64,000 nucleotides of DNA from Planomonospora parontospora. Its GTDB lineage: Bacteria > Actinomycetota > Actinomycetes > Streptosporangiales > Streptosporangiaceae. A program made the position numbers and the translations under genes. Every line of letters begins with the position of its first letter. The stretch's first letter is position 1. The notes beneath the pieces are model-generated. The model saw only the letters and a list, made by a program, of their open reading frames with translations. It ran no database searches and was not told the DNA's origin. The stretch is taken from assembly GCA_014647935.1 (NCBI GenBank), contig BMQD01000011.1, forward strand, positions 1-64,000. Direction: 5' to 3'. Below, one piece after another: positions 16,538-26,045 of the stretch.

Positions 16538-18322
16538 TCACTCCCAGGGCGGGGTGAGGTCGCCGGCCCGGTCGGCGCGCTCGTCCAGCCAGGCGCCGAA
16601 CAGGACCAGGCTCCGCACCCAGAACCGGTCGTTCCAGCCGTTGAAGCGGGCCAGCGCGTCCGGACCCTCGGCGACCACGGCGTGCAGGTGCTCCGAGAGC
16701 AGCGACGGCACGGCCTGCGCGACCCGGGTCAGCATGGCGTGGCCGTAGCCGCGGGCCGGCGCGGCGGCCGAGCGGAGCGGGACCCGCTGGAGCGGCTGCT
16801 TGACCACGTTGGTCGAGGGCAGCGCGGCCACGCGGGGGTTGGCGGCGTACAGGACCTCCCGGTAGAACCGGCCCTTGTCCTTGCGGGCGACGCCCACCGA
16901 GAGCGCGGCGTCGAAGAAGTCCGGATGCGTGAACGGCGCCGCGAACGAGACCTCGGGGCCGACCAGGTTGACGGGGGAGCGGGCGATGCCCCGGGCGGTG
17001 CGGGTGTGCAGCACCGACAGCGGCAGCTCGGCCCGGTGGCCGTTGAGCATGGAGGTCGACTGGGCGAACGCGGTGCGGACCGAGTCGGAGATCCACTCCG
17101 CCGCCCGCTCCGACAGGAACGGCGCCGAGGGCGCGCCCAGCGCGAGCGAGCCGAGCAGCGCGGCCTTGCGCTCGGCCTCCGTGGAGGCCTCCAGCGCGGC
17201 CCCGCTGACCATGAAGTTCTTCAGCAGCGGCCCGCCGGCCAGGCCGTCCACCAGGGTCCGCCCGGCGCGGTGCACCTCGCGGGCGAACGGGGCGTACCAG
17301 GCGTGGTGCGGGGTGAGGAACTCCAGCCTGCGGGCGACGGCCAGCGCGTCGGCGGGGTAGGCGGCGGGGTCCTGGGGGATCACCCGGTGCCGCACGCCGA
17401 GCTCGCGGGTGATCGCGCGGGCGAAGGCGATGTCGGTGTCGGTGCCGTCGTCCGGGCTGGTCGTCCACGACTCCACGTCCGCGCCCCGGGCCACCGCCAC
17501 CGAGCAGAGCAGCCGCGAGTCGTATCCGCCGCTGACCGGCACCAGCAGCGGCCGGGAGTCGAACTCCTTGTAGACCTCGTGCAGGATCTCCAGGATCTCC
17601 CCGGCGCTGCGGCCCGCCTCGAACGGCTCCTCGCGCAGCCAGCGGGGCAGCCGCCGCTCGACCGCGATCCGCCCCGACCGCTTGCCGAGGACCAGCGCGC
17701 TGCTCCCGGCCAGCCGCTTGACCTGCGCGTACGGGGTGTCGTCGCGGAGCGGGAAGGTGAGCTGGACGATCGCCGCCCAGGCGTCCCAGTCGACCTCGTA
17801 CGGCGTGCGCGCCAGTGCCAGCAGCGGCTCCAGCAGCGAGGAGAAGTAGACGGCCCCGCCGACGGAGACGTAGTAGACGTCCACCAGTCCCAGGCCGCCG
17901 GCGTGCAGTGTGACCCGGTCGCCGTCGTCGATCAGGCCGGGCGTCTCGTAGGTCTCGGCCACGGTGATCCACGGCGCGGGCCCGGACGGCCGGCGCTCCC
18001 CCCAGGCGAACGCCCAGGTGCCCGAGTCCGTCCGCGCCGAGTCCTCGCGTGCGGCGTCCGGGCGCGCCGGGTCCCCGCCTCCGGCGGCCTCCCGCCCGGC
18101 GCCCCCCTGCCCGGCGTCCTGCGGTCCGGTGCTCCCGCGCCCGGGCTCGGGACCCCGGTGGTAGGGCGGCAGCGGCGCGGAGCTGAACAGCGCCGCCTCG
18201 GCGGTCCGCAGCGCCGGCCGCACCCGCGGCCCGGCCTCGCGCAGGGCGGCCAGGACGGCCTCGTCGAGCCGGCCGACGCCGCCGCAGACGTACGGCCTCA
18301 CATTGAACGTCGGCCACTGCAC
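16538..18322 (-). CDS. Asparagine-synthase-like ATP-pyrophosphatase protein
   Basis: A 594-residue protein with an N-terminal Ntn-like region and a C-terminal Asn-synthase domain. The PP-loop VPVSGGYDSRLLCSVA (about residue 265) is intact and should bind ATP for adenylation. The N-terminus (MQWPTF) lacks the catalytic Cys2 of glutamine-hydrolysing synthetases, and a low-complexity insert (DARQGG-type, residues ~60-105) interrupts it. It therefore probably uses another nitrogen donor or makes an intramolecular amide, as lasso cyclases and beta-lactam synthetase do. No lasso leader peptidase or precursor is nearby. GTG start with AGAGGAG. It is divergent from a glycosyltransferase-like gene and shares its promoter region. 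Confidence 0.8.
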   Translation of the reverse strand: MQWPTFNVRPYVCGGVGRLDEAVLAALREAGPRVRPALRTAEAALFSSAPLPPYHRGPEPGRGSTGPQDAGQGGAGREAAGGGDPARPDAAREDSARTDSGTWAFAWGERRPSGPAPWITVAETYETPGLIDDGDRVTLHAGGLGLVDVYYVSVGGAVYFSSLLEPLLALARTPYEVDWDAWAAIVQLTFPLRDDTPYAQVKRLAGSSALVLGKRSGRIAVERRLPRWLREEPFEAGRSAGEILEILHEVYKEFDSRPLLVPVSGGYDSRLLCSVAVARGADVESWTTSPDDGTDTDIAFARAITRELGVRHRVIPQDPAAYPADALAVARRLEFLTPHHAWYAPFAREVHRAGRTLVDGLAGGPLLKNFMVSGAALEASTEAERKAALLGSLALGAPSAPFLSERAAEWISDSVRTAFAQSTSMLNGHRAELPLSVLHTRTARGIARSPVNLVGPEVSFAAPFTHPDFFDAALSVGVARKDKGRFYREVLYAANPRVAALPSTNVVKQPLQRVPLRSAAAPARGYGHAMLTRVAQAVPSLLSEHLHAVVAEGPDALARFNGWNDRFWVRSLVLFGAWLDERADRAGDLTPPWE

Positions 18323-18352
18323 CGTGCTGACTCCTCTGTGTCGGGATTGACC

Positions 18353-18366
18353 AAAGGGTATCCTTT
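18353..18366. promoter_or_regulatory. Inverted repeat AAAGG-GTAT-CCTTT in a divergent promoter
   Basis: The 5-bp arms flank GTAT and lie next to a TTGACC hexamer in the 71-base gap between the divergent genes at 18322 (minus) and 18394 (plus). Possible shared operator or promoter core. No regulator is encoded next to it. Confidence 0.4.
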
Positions 18367-18393
18367 CGCCCGGCTCAGGAATCGGAGGACGAC

Positions 18394-20334
18394 GTGGCGA
18401 GCGAGCGACTCGAGAGCACGCGGCAGGCGTTGCGGGAGGCCATGGCCCAGGCGGAGCGGGCCGCGGAGCTGGCCCGCCTGCTCGACGCGGCCCAGGCGAG
18501 GATCGCCGACGCCGAGCGCGCGGTCGGGGAGCTGCGCGACGTCCGGGAGCGGCTGGCCGAGGCGGAGGAACGGCTGGCCGAGGCCAGGACCGCGGAGGCG
18601 GCGCTGCGCAGGGAGCTGGCCGAGCAGCGCTACCAGACCGAGGTGGCCCGGTGGAAGCTCTCGTCGGTGCAGGTGGCGCGCTGGTCCCGGATCGGTGACG
18701 CGATCAAGACCGGCAAGAGCAACCCGGTGCGGCTGGCCCGCGGCCTGCGCGGCGCCGCCAGGCCCGCCCAGCGCCCGGCCGCGCCCAAGCGGCAGCCGGT
18801 CCCCGAGCCCCGCGACCAGGCCAGGCCGGCGCCCCCCGGCGCGGCCTTCCAGGCCACCACGTCCACCAGGACGCTGGACGGCGCGTCGTTCCGGCTCAAG
18901 CCCTTCCGCGTCCCCACCGGCCCGAACACCCGCCCGCACCTGACCGCCGCCGTCGTCGCCGACCCGCACGCCGAGGCCCTGCTGCGCTACGAGTGGCGGC
19001 AGACCACCGGGTTCACCCCCCGGGACTTCGCCCGCGTGCTGGCCGCCGAGGTGCCGCACCTGCTGCTGGTGGAGTCGGTCACGCAGGGGCCCTGGGCCGA
19101 GGAGCTGCGCGAGCCCGGTGAGGGACTGCGTGCGCTGCTGGCCTGGTGCGCCGAGCGGGGCATCCGCACGGTCTTCTGGCACACCGGGGGAGAGGTCGCC
19201 GAGCTGGCCGCCGCGGCCGGGCTGTTCGAGCACATCGTCACCGCGCGGACGGCGTCGGTCCAGGAGTGGGGCGCCGTGCTGGCCACGGCGGAGCCGCAGC
19301 CCGGCCGCCGGGCGCCCTCCCTGGGCCTGCTGCCGTTCGCGGTCCAGCCGCGGGTGCACAACCCCCTGCCGCTGGCCTCCGGCCGGTTCGACCGGGTGCT
19401 CTCCCTGGAGGAGCTGCTCCCCGGCCACCTGTCCTACCCGGACGTGCTCACCTCCTACCGCTGGCCGAAGGCCGTGGACTGCCCGCCCGGCACCGAGACG
19501 TGGCGGCTGGCCGAGCTGGCCGCCTGCGGCACGCCGATCGGCGCGCCCGAGGGCGGTGAGCCCGACAGGCGCAGGGCGCACGCCGCGCTCCGGCAGGCCT
19601 ACGCCTCCGGCACGATGACCGACAAGGTGGACGACCTGCTCGACGCGGTCGGCCTGCCGAGCGCCCGGCCGACCCTGGGCATCTCGGTGATCATGCTCGA
19701 CCGGGGCGACCCCGAGCGCGCGCTGGCCCTCCTCACGCCGCAGCAGGGCGTCGTCCAGCTGGTGCTGCTCTCGCAGTCCGGGGACGAGGAGGCGGCCGAG
19801 GAGGCGGAGCGGCGCGCCCGCGCCGTGCTGGACGGGCACGTGGGCGTGGTGGTCCGCCGCGCAGACCCGGGGCTCACCACCGGCGCCCTGCTCGACCGGG
19901 CCCTGGACCTGTGCGAGGGCGACCTGGTGGCCGTCATGGACGCCCGGGACTCCTACGGCGAGCACTATCTGACCGACCTCGCCCGGGTCTTCACGTTCAC
20001 CACCGCCGACATCGCCGGCAAGGCGGCCTACCACGCCCACCTGCGCGACGTCGGCGCGACCGTGCTGCGCCGTCCCGACGCCGAGTACTCCTACCTGCCC
20101 GAGGTGACCGGGGCCACCCTGCTGGGCCGCAGGAACGTGCTGCGTTCCCTCGGCTTCGCCGACCTGTCCGAGGGCTGGGACGAGGTCCTGATGCGGCAGT
20201 GCCGCACCGACGGGGTCAAGGTCTTCTCCGCCGACCGCTACGGGTACGTCTGCCTCCGTGACCACGACGCCGACCTGCTCGGCTCGGCCCGGCTGGTCGA
20301 GTACGGCCCCGCCGAGCCGCACGCGCTGGTCTGA
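18394..20334 (+). CDS. Coiled-coil protein with CgeB-like and GT2-like domains
   Basis: A 646-residue protein, GTG start preceded by CGGAGGAC. Residues ~1-90 form a continuous coiled coil (heptads such as LRDVRERLAEAEERLAEARTAEAALRREL). Residues ~150-430 resemble the CgeB/DUF3880-type glycosyltransferase fold (FWHTGGEVAELAAAAGLFEHIVTA; LAELAACGTPIGAPEGGEP). Residues ~440-640 look like a GT2 domain (LGISVIMLDRGDPERALALL; DLVAVMDARDSYGEHYLTDLARVF). It is probably a cytoplasmic enzyme of surface-glycan synthesis. It pairs divergently with the Asn-synthase-like gene; a joint pathway is inference. Acceptor and sugar unknown. Confidence 0.72.
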   Translation: MASERLESTRQALREAMAQAERAAELARLLDAAQARIADAERAVGELRDVRERLAEAEERLAEARTAEAALRRELAEQRYQTEVARWKLSSVQVARWSRIGDAIKTGKSNPVRLARGLRGAARPAQRPAAPKRQPVPEPRDQARPAPPGAAFQATTSTRTLDGASFRLKPFRVPTGPNTRPHLTAAVVADPHAEALLRYEWRQTTGFTPRDFARVLAAEVPHLLLVESVTQGPWAEELREPGEGLRALLAWCAERGIRTVFWHTGGEVAELAAAAGLFEHIVTARTASVQEWGAVLATAEPQPGRRAPSLGLLPFAVQPRVHNPLPLASGRFDRVLSLEELLPGHLSYPDVLTSYRWPKAVDCPPGTETWRLAELAACGTPIGAPEGGEPDRRRAHAALRQAYASGTMTDKVDDLLDAVGLPSARPTLGISVIMLDRGDPERALALLTPQQGVVQLVLLSQSGDEEAAEEAERRARAVLDGHVGVVVRRADPGLTTGALLDRALDLCEGDLVAVMDARDSYGEHYLTDLARVFTFTTADIAGKAAYHAHLRDVGATVLRRPDAEYSYLPEVTGATLLGRRNVLRSLGFADLSEGWDEVLMRQCRTDGVKVFSADRYGYVCLRDHDADLLGSARLVEYGPAEPHALV

Positions 20335-20336
20335 TC

Positions 20337-21017
20337 GTGACGCCCGGCCGGCTCGCCGAGGTGCTCGGGGCGCCGCCGGTCCCGCGGGGGACGTGGGAGC
20401 GGGAGGCGCTGTACGTCTCGACGGCCGCACTGCGCCACGGGGAGCGGGCCGGTGAGCGGGCGGCGGAGCTGGCCCTGCGGCTGCGCGCGCTGCCGGGGAT
20501 CGAGGAGGTCCGGGTACGGCCCGGCGGGTTCCTGGAGATCGTGGTGGCCGTCCCCGGCGAGCTGGCCGGGGAGGCCGGTGCGGCCCTTCCCGGCGCGGCC
20601 CCGCCCGGCGGGGTCCTGCCGGGGACGCCGTGGTCGCCGGGCACCTGGGACAACCCCGGGTTCGTCGTCGGCTACGCGCACGCGCGGGCGGTCGCCGTAC
20701 GGCGCTGGGCGGCGGAGCTGGGCGTGGCGGGGGCGTTCCGGCCGGAGCTCCTGGCGGACCGGTGGGACCGGGCGGTGCTCAGGGCGCTGGCCGAGGCGCC
20801 GGGCAGGCGGGTGAGCCGGGATCCCGGGTGGGCGGCCTACGCCGAGCGGCTGGCCCTGGCCTACCACGACGCGTTCGAGCGGGCTCCGGCGCTGCCGCGG
20901 GGGGACGAGGCGGCGTCGGCGCTGCACGTGGCGCGGGTGCGGCTGGCGGGGGCCGTGCGGGAGGCGCTGGCGGAGGCGATGGCGGAGGTCGGAGTGATTC
21001 CACCCGATAGATTGTGA
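20337..21017 (+). CDS. nrtL: ArgS-related anticodon-binding-like protein NrtL
   Basis: A 226-residue protein corresponding to the DALR anticodon-binding-domain protein that sits directly upstream of lysA in Streptomyces and relatives. The C-terminal helical half (LLADRWDRAVLRALAEAPGR...AYAERLALAYHDAFERAP...ALHVARVRLAGAVREAL) resembles the ArgRS C-terminal domain, ending in a proline-rich VIPPDRL tail. It lacks the catalytic HIGH and KMSKS motifs. GTG start 3 bases after the preceding stop. The function is not established; synteny with lysA is the main support. Confidence 0.78.
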   Translation: MTPGRLAEVLGAPPVPRGTWEREALYVSTAALRHGERAGERAAELALRLRALPGIEEVRVRPGGFLEIVVAVPGELAGEAGAALPGAAPPGGVLPGTPWSPGTWDNPGFVVGYAHARAVAVRRWAAELGVAGAFRPELLADRWDRAVLRALAEAPGRRVSRDPGWAAYAERLALAYHDAFERAPALPRGDEAASALHVARVRLAGAVREALAEAMAEVGVIPPDRL

Positions 21018-21049
21018 TTAATCATCCGAAAACATACTGAGGAGAACTG

Positions 21050-21874
21050 GTGAGCGGTCCGCGCGACTGGTCCCCTCACGGCGCGTCGCGGCCCGGCGTG
21101 GTCCGGCGGACGCTGCCCGTCCTCCTCGTCTTCGCCCTCCTGCTCGGCGCGCTGTTCTACCTGCGCGACGACCTGCGGGAGCTGATCAGGACCGCGCCCG
21201 GATCGGCCCGCTCGGCCGTGGCCACGCACCTGCTCTACGAGAAGACCGGCCCGGTCGGCGGCCGCTGCCCCGGCCTGCCGAAGGACCTCGACGCCGACCC
21301 GGACACGACCCTGAACATCCTGGCGGGCTGCCTGGACCGCATGTGGAGCGCGACCCTGGAACCGGCCGGCTTCGACTACGAGCCGCCCGCGGAGATGCGG
21401 CTGGTCGCCGCCCCGGAGGAGGCGGCCTGCGGGATCGACGACTTCGACTGGGCCGGCATCTACTGCTCGGGGGAGCGCATCGTCAACGTCCTGGTGGAGG
21501 ACGACGGCGAGGAGCGCGACGCCTTCCCGATGATGTTCACCCTCGCCCACGAGTACGCCCACCACGTCCAGCAGATCACCGGGATCGCCGACCAGAACGG
21601 CTCGGAGGTCTTCGACGAGGCGTGGTCCCGGCGGCTGGAGCTGCAGGCCGACTGCCTGGCCGCGGCGGCGCTGCGCAACGTGCACCCGTACCTGCTGAAC
21701 GACCTGCGCCGCGGCGCGGCCGCGGAGCCGGACGAGGCGGACGCCGGCGCGGACGCGGCCCGCCAGTCGCACGGCTCCGGCGCCAGCGGCGCCCGCTGGA
21801 TGCTCCGCGGGCAGCAGAAGGGCACGCTCGCCGGGTGCAACACCTGGAAGGCCCCGGCCGAAGAGGTCTCCTGA
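21050..21874 (+). CDS. Membrane-anchored neutral zinc metallopeptidase (YpfJ-like)
   Basis: A 274-residue protein, GTG start with GAGGAGAA. One hydrophobic segment (TLPVLLVFALLLGALFYL, about residues 21-38) anchors it, with the catalytic part outside. The zinc motif HEYAHHVQQ (about residue 167) and a downstream SRRLELQADCLA, giving the third ligand glutamate, match the YpfJ/neutral zinc metallopeptidase family. Cysteines flanking the domain may form disulfides. The gene lies between nrtL and lysA and is transcribed with them or separately; the physiological substrate is unknown. Confidence 0.87.
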   Translation: MSGPRDWSPHGASRPGVVRRTLPVLLVFALLLGALFYLRDDLRELIRTAPGSARSAVATHLLYEKTGPVGGRCPGLPKDLDADPDTTLNILAGCLDRMWSATLEPAGFDYEPPAEMRLVAAPEEAACGIDDFDWAGIYCSGERIVNVLVEDDGEERDAFPMMFTLAHEYAHHVQQITGIADQNGSEVFDEAWSRRLELQADCLAAAALRNVHPYLLNDLRRGAAAEPDEADAGADAARQSHGSGASGARWMLRGQQKGTLAGCNTWKAPAEEVS

Positions 21875-22003
21875 AGCCCCCGGATCCGCCCGGGACGCCA
21901 AAATCTGCGGCGAGAACGGATGAACGCCTGAAAAGTTCGCGTATCCGCGGACGATTCCGTCTCGACAGGTGAGCAGGCGTCTCATCCGGATCAGCGGGTC
22001 CGA

Positions 22004-22009
22004 TAGCCT
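22004..22009 (+). promoter_or_regulatory. Candidate -10 element of lysA
   Basis: TAGCCT ends 7 bases before the GTG start at 22017, the spacing expected for a leaderless transcript. No Shine-Dalgarno is present in the intervening bases (cttttgg). The -35 is weak. Confidence 0.4.
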
Positions 22010-22016
22010 CTTTTGG

Positions 22017-23399
22017 GTGAGTCGATTCGTCCACCCCGCCGGTGACCGGCACGCCGAGATCCTTCCCGAGGACCGCCCGCCGCAGGCGCCCGCCGACCTC
22101 AACACGCTCGACCCGACGATCTGGCCGCGAACGTCCAGCCGCGCCGACGGCTCGATCACGATCGGCGGCGTGGACGTCAGGGACCTGGCCGAGCAGTACG
22201 GCACGCCGCTCTACGTGGTGGACGAGGAGGACTTCCGCTCCCGCTGCCGCGAATACCGGTCCGCGTTCGAGGGCGGTGAGGTCCACTACGCGGGCAAGGC
22301 GTTCCTGTGCCGCGAGGCCGCCCGCTGGGTCATGCAGGAGGGCCTGGGCCTCGACGTGTGCAGCGCGGGCGAGCTCGCCGTCGCGCTGAGCGTCGGCTTC
22401 CCGCCCGAGCGGATCACGATGCACGGCAACAACAAGTCGCCCGCCGAGCTGGAGCGGGCCGTCCAGGCCGGCGTCGGGCACATCGTGGTCGACTCCTACG
22501 AGGAGATCGCCCGGCTGGGCTTCCTCGCCGAGCGGCACGGCGTGCGGCCCAAGGTCCTGATCCGGGTCACCGTGGGCGTGGAGGCGCACACCCACGAGTT
22601 CATCGCCACCGCCCACGACGACCAGAAGTTCGGCCTCTCGCTGAGCAGCGGCGCGGCCGCCGAGGCCGCCCGCCGGATCCTCGCCCTGCCCCAGCTGGAG
22701 CTGGTGGGCCTGCACTCCCACATCGGGTCGCAGATCACCGACACCGCCGGGTTCGAGGTGGCCGCGACCCGCCTGGCCAAGCTCATGGTGCAGATCCAGC
22801 AGGAGCACGGCGTCGTCCTGCCCGAGCTCGACCTCGGCGGCGGGTACGGCGTCGCCTACGTCGAGGGCGACGAGACGCTCGACGTCAAGGAGATCGCCGA
22901 CAGCCTGCGCGAGATCGTCGCCAGGGTGGCGCAGGCCGCGCACCTGCCGGTCCCCCGGCTCACGGTCGAGCCGGGCCGGTCCATCGCGGCGATCGCGGGG
23001 GTGACCCTCTACGAGGTCGGCACGATCAAGGACGTCGAGGGCCTGCGCACCTATGTCAGCGTCGACGGCGGCATGAGCGACAACGTGCGCACCGCCCTCT
23101 ACGGCGCCGACTACACCGCCCGCCTGGCCTCCCGGGCGAGCGACGCGGCGCCGATGCTCTCGCGCCTGGTCGGCAAGCACTGCGAGAGCGGCGACATGGT
23201 GGTCCGCGACCTGTGGCTGCCGCAGGACCTCGCCCCCGGCGACCTGGTCGCCGTGGCCGGGACCGGCGCCTACTGCCGCTCGCTGGCCAGCAACTACAAC
23301 TACCTCCCCAAGCCGGCCGTGGTAGCGGTCGCGGGCGGGGCGTCCCGTGTGATCGTCCAGCGGGAGACCGAGGACGACTTGCTGAGAGGACAGCTGTGA
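22017..23399 (+). CDS. lysA: Diaminopimelate decarboxylase
   Basis: Makes L-lysine from meso-diaminopimelate; a PLP-dependent fold-III decarboxylase of 460 residues. The PLP lysine is K94 in HYAGKAFLC. The glycine-rich phosphate site is LDLGGGYG. C-terminal active-site residues lie in KHCESGD and [13 protein letters not shown]. The GTG at 22017 is chosen because the product ([19 protein letters not shown]) aligns with Streptomyces LysA starts; an upstream ATG at 21969 would add 16 unrelated residues. Its stop overlaps the hom start (GTGA), so lysA and hom are one translationally coupled unit. Confidence 0.95.
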   Translation: MSRFVHPAGDRHAEILPEDRPPQAPADLNTLDPTIWPRTSSRADGSITIGGVDVRDLAEQYGTPLYVVDEEDFRSRCREYRSAFEGGEVHYAGKAFLCREAARWVMQEGLGLDVCSAGELAVALSVGFPPERITMHGNNKSPAELERAVQAGVGHIVVDSYEEIARLGFLAERHGVRPKVLIRVTVGVEAHTHEFIATAHDDQKFGLSLSSGAAAEAARRILALPQLELVGLHSHIGSQITDTAGFEVAATRLAKLMVQIQQEHGVVLPELDLGGGYGVAYVEGDETLDVKEIADSLREIVARVAQAAHLPVPRLTVEPGRSIAAIAGVTLYEVGTIKDVEGLRTYVSVDGGMSDNVRTALYGADYTARLASRASDAAPMLSRLVGKHCESGDMVVRDLWLPQDLAPGDLVAVAGTGAYCRSLASNYNYLPKPAVVAVAGGASRVIVQRETEDDLLRGQL

Positions 23400-24706
23400 A
23401 CCAGGTTCCCGGGAAGAAACTGAAGGTCGCGCTGCTCGGCTGCGGCGTGGTCGGCTCCCAGGTGATCCGGCTGATGCGGGAGCAGGCCGGCGACCTCGCC
23501 GCCCGGATCGGCGCGCCGCTGGAGCTGGCGGGCGTGGCCGTACGCCGGCCGGGCCGGGCGCGGGACGTCGACGTGGACCCCGCGCTGATCACCACCGACG
23601 CCGAGGCCCTGGTGACGCGCGACGACGTGGACGTCGTGGTCGAGGTGATCGGCGGCATCGAGCCGGCGCGCTCGCTCATCCTCGCCGCGATGGGGGCCGG
23701 CAAGTCGGTCGTCACCGCGAACAAGGCGCTGCTCGCCGAGGACGGCGCGACGGTCCACGCCGCGGCCCGGGCCGGCGGCGCCGACCTGTACTTCGAGGCG
23801 GCCGTCGCGGGCGCGATCCCGCTGATCCGGCCGCTGCGCGAGTCCCTGGCCGGGGACCACGTGCACCGGGTGCTCGGCATCGTCAACGGCACCACGAACT
23901 ACATCCTCGACAAGATGGACTCCTCGGGCGCCTCGTTCTCCGACGCGCTGGAGGAGGCCCAGGCCCTGGGCTACGCCGAGGCCGACCCCACCGCCGACGT
24001 CGAGGGCTTCGACGCCGCGGCCAAGGCCGCGATCCTGGCCGGGATCGCGTTCCACAGCCGGGTCACCGCCGCGGACGTGCACCGCGAGGGCATCACCGAG
24101 ATCAGCGCGGCGGACGTGGCCAGCGCCAGGGAGATGGGCTACGTCATCAAACTGCTGGCGATCTGCGCCCGCTCGGAGGACGGCCGTTCCTTCGGCGTCC
24201 GGGTGCACCCGGCGATGATCCCCCGGACCCATCCGCTGGCCGGGGTCCGCGAGGCCTACAACGCGGTCTTCGTCGAGGCGGAGTCCGCCGGGCAGCTGAT
24301 GTTCTACGGCGCGGGCGCCGGCGGCGCGCCGACGGCCAGCGCGGTGCTCGGCGACATCGTGGCGGTGGGCCGCAACCTGCTGGCCGGCACGCGCGGCCCG
24401 GAGGAGTCGACCTACGCCGACCTGACGGTCCACCCGATGGGCGAGACCGTCACGCGCTACCACGTCTCCCTGGACGTCGCCGACAAGCCGGGCGTGCTCG
24501 CCCGGGTCGCCGACATGTTCGCCAAACAGGACGTATCCATCCAGACCGTCCGGCAGGAGGGGCTCGGCGCCGACGCCCAGCTCGTCCTGGTCACGCACCG
24601 GGCCAGCGACGCCGCCCTGTCGGCGACGATCGAGGGCCTGCGGGAGCTCGACATCGTCCGCGACGTGGTGAGCGTCATGCGGGTCGAGGGCGAGGACGCC
24701 TCCTAG
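23396..24706 (+). CDS. hom: Homoserine dehydrogenase
   Basis: NAD(P)H-dependent reduction of aspartate semialdehyde to homoserine, the branch point to threonine and methionine. 436 residues with the Rossmann motif [11 protein letters not shown] at the N-terminus. The family signatures [11 protein letters not shown] and [23 protein letters not shown] surround the catalytic lysine. A C-terminal ACT domain (residues ~355-430, beginning [21 protein letters not shown]) is present, so feedback control by threonine is likely. GTG start overlaps the lysA stop, with GAGAGGAC upstream. It is followed by a strong terminator instead of thrC. Confidence 0.96.
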   Translation: MNQVPGKKLKVALLGCGVVGSQVIRLMREQAGDLAARIGAPLELAGVAVRRPGRARDVDVDPALITTDAEALVTRDDVDVVVEVIGGIEPARSLILAAMGAGKSVVTANKALLAEDGATVHAAARAGGADLYFEAAVAGAIPLIRPLRESLAGDHVHRVLGIVNGTTNYILDKMDSSGASFSDALEEAQALGYAEADPTADVEGFDAAAKAAILAGIAFHSRVTAADVHREGITEISAADVASAREMGYVIKLLAICARSEDGRSFGVRVHPAMIPRTHPLAGVREAYNAVFVEAESAGQLMFYGAGAGGAPTASAVLGDIVAVGRNLLAGTRGPEESTYADLTVHPMGETVTRYHVSLDVADKPGVLARVADMFAKQDVSIQTVRQEGLGADAQLVLVTHRASDAALSATIEGLRELDIVRDVVSVMRVEGEDAS

Positions 24707-24730
24707 CCGTCCCGCCCGGGACGCCTCCGG

Positions 24731-24772
24731 CGGGCCCGTATCCGGACACTCCGGTGTCCGGATACGGGCCCG
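24731..24772 (+). terminator. Strong terminator after hom
   Basis: An 18-bp perfect stem, CGGGCCCGTATCCGGACA with its exact complement, around the 6-base loop ctccgg, starting 25 bases after the hom stop. It should end the lysA-hom transcript. The perfect symmetry also makes it usable in both directions. Confidence 0.85.
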
Positions 24773-24859
24773 TCCGCGTGTGGGGAAGGCCGGCCGTTCC
24801 GGCAGGGGAGAGATGCCTGGCATTCAACTGGAGATCACACGAGTGTTTGGTAGATAAAC

Positions 24860-24879
24860 GGCATATGAAGTGCCATATG
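24860..24879 (+). promoter_or_regulatory. CATATG direct/inverted repeats upstream of the deacetylase
   Basis: Two CATATG palindromes (24862-24867 and 24874-24879) lie 12 bp apart within an inverted GGCA...TGCC. They stand in an unusually AT-rich stretch 110 bases before the deacetylase start. Operator-like, no regulator assigned. Confidence 0.3.
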
Positions 24880-24986
24880 TCGGTATGGTGATTTCCTATG
24901 TCCTCCGTTCCTTTCCTATCGGGCCGGTTCGGGACCCTGCCCGGATCGTTCATCCGCCTTCCCCTCCCCGGAAGGAACACCGCATC

Positions 24987-25802
24987 ATGAAGACCCCCGT
25001 ATACCTGGCAGGGGCCCTGGCAGCGCTGACCCTGCTCGTCCCCCTGGCCGCCCCCGCCCAGGCGGCCGCCCCGAAGAAGGCGAAGAAGCCGCAGACGGTC
25101 GTCGCCCTCACCTTCGACGACGGCGACGCCACACAGGCGGAGGCCGCCCGTATGCTCCAGAACCACGGCATGCGGGGCACGTTCTACGTCAACAGCGGCA
25201 CCATCGGGCAGGAGGGCAAGCTCACCGAGAGCCAGCTCACCGCGCTGGCCAAGGCCGGCCACGAGATCGGCGGGCACTCGGTGGACCACGTACGGCTCAA
25301 CGGGCTTCTGCCGGACCGGCAGCGCGAGCAGATCTGCGGTGACCGCCGGGCCCTGATGGAGATGGGCCACGAGGTCAGCACCTTCGCCTACCCGTTCGGC
25401 GCGGTGGACGGCGACGCCAGGCAGACGGCCAAGGAGTGCGGCTACGCCGCGGCCCGCGGGGTCAGCGGCCTGCGCGCGGTGACCTGTGCCACCTGCTCCA
25501 CGCCCGCCGCCGAGAGCCTTCCCCCGGCGAACCGCTGGAACATCCGCGGCGCGGGCTCGGTGCTCGACAGTACGTCGGTGCGGCATCTGAAGCAGCAGGT
25601 GCTCAACGCGGAGAAGGCCGGGGGCGGCCTGGTGCCCGTCATCTTCCATGTGGTCTGCGACGACTGCGGCCAGTACTCGATCGCGCCGGAGCGGCTGGAG
25701 GAGTTCCTCGTCTGGCTGGAGAAGCGCAGGAGCCGCGGCACGGTGGTCAGGACCGTGGCGCAGGCGGTCGGCGCCAAGCCGGGACCGCTGCCGGAGGACT
25801 GA
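24987..25802 (+). CDS. Secreted polysaccharide deacetylase (CE4, NodB-like)
   Basis: A 271-residue exported hydrolase that should remove acetyl groups from N-acetylglucosamine-containing polymers. The signal peptide has a hydrophobic core (YLAGALAALTLLVPLA) and a likely cut after AQA near residue 28. CE4 motif 1 is ALTFDDGD (catalytic and metal aspartates), and motif 2 is EIGGHSVDH (metal histidines). Motif 3, AYPFGAVD, and a late FHVVCDDC region complete the domain. Several cysteines may form disulfides. ATG with GAAGGAAC. It begins the island that separates hom from thrC. Confidence 0.9.
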   Translation: MKTPVYLAGALAALTLLVPLAAPAQAAAPKKAKKPQTVVALTFDDGDATQAEAARMLQNHGMRGTFYVNSGTIGQEGKLTESQLTALAKAGHEIGGHSVDHVRLNGLLPDRQREQICGDRRALMEMGHEVSTFAYPFGAVDGDARQTAKECGYAAARGVSGLRAVTCATCSTPAAESLPPANRWNIRGAGSVLDSTSVRHLKQQVLNAEKAGGGLVPVIFHVVCDDCGQYSIAPERLEEFLVWLEKRRSRGTVVRTVAQAVGAKPGPLPED

Positions 25803-25983
25803 CCCGGGACGGGGCGGGCCTGCGCCACGTCCCGTCCCGTCCGGGCGCGGATGGGCGGATGAACGCGATGTCCTACATCGATGAACTCTCTGCAATGGCT
25901 GTGAGTTTCCTGAGTGAACCGCTCTGACCTCAGGGAGTGCCGGGCCGTGATTTGCCAGGCGGAACCTTGCGCCTTTACAGTAA

Positions 25984-25989
25984 TTGACC
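25984..25989 (+). promoter_or_regulatory. Candidate -35 element before the glycosyltransferase pair
   Basis: TTGACC followed by an AT-rich run (gtttttacgtcacataaag), about 60 bases before the 26046 start. The -10 is ambiguous (TAAAGA with a short spacer). Weak. Confidence 0.25.
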
Positions 25990-26045
25990 GTTTTTACGTC
26001 ACATAAAGATGGTCGGTCCTCTGGAGGCCGGACCGGCCGGAGCGT

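Noticed and set aside
16538-18322. A lasso-peptide cyclase interpretation of the Asn-synthase-like gene
   Set aside because: No leader peptidase, RRE protein or precursor peptide gene is recognisable nearby.
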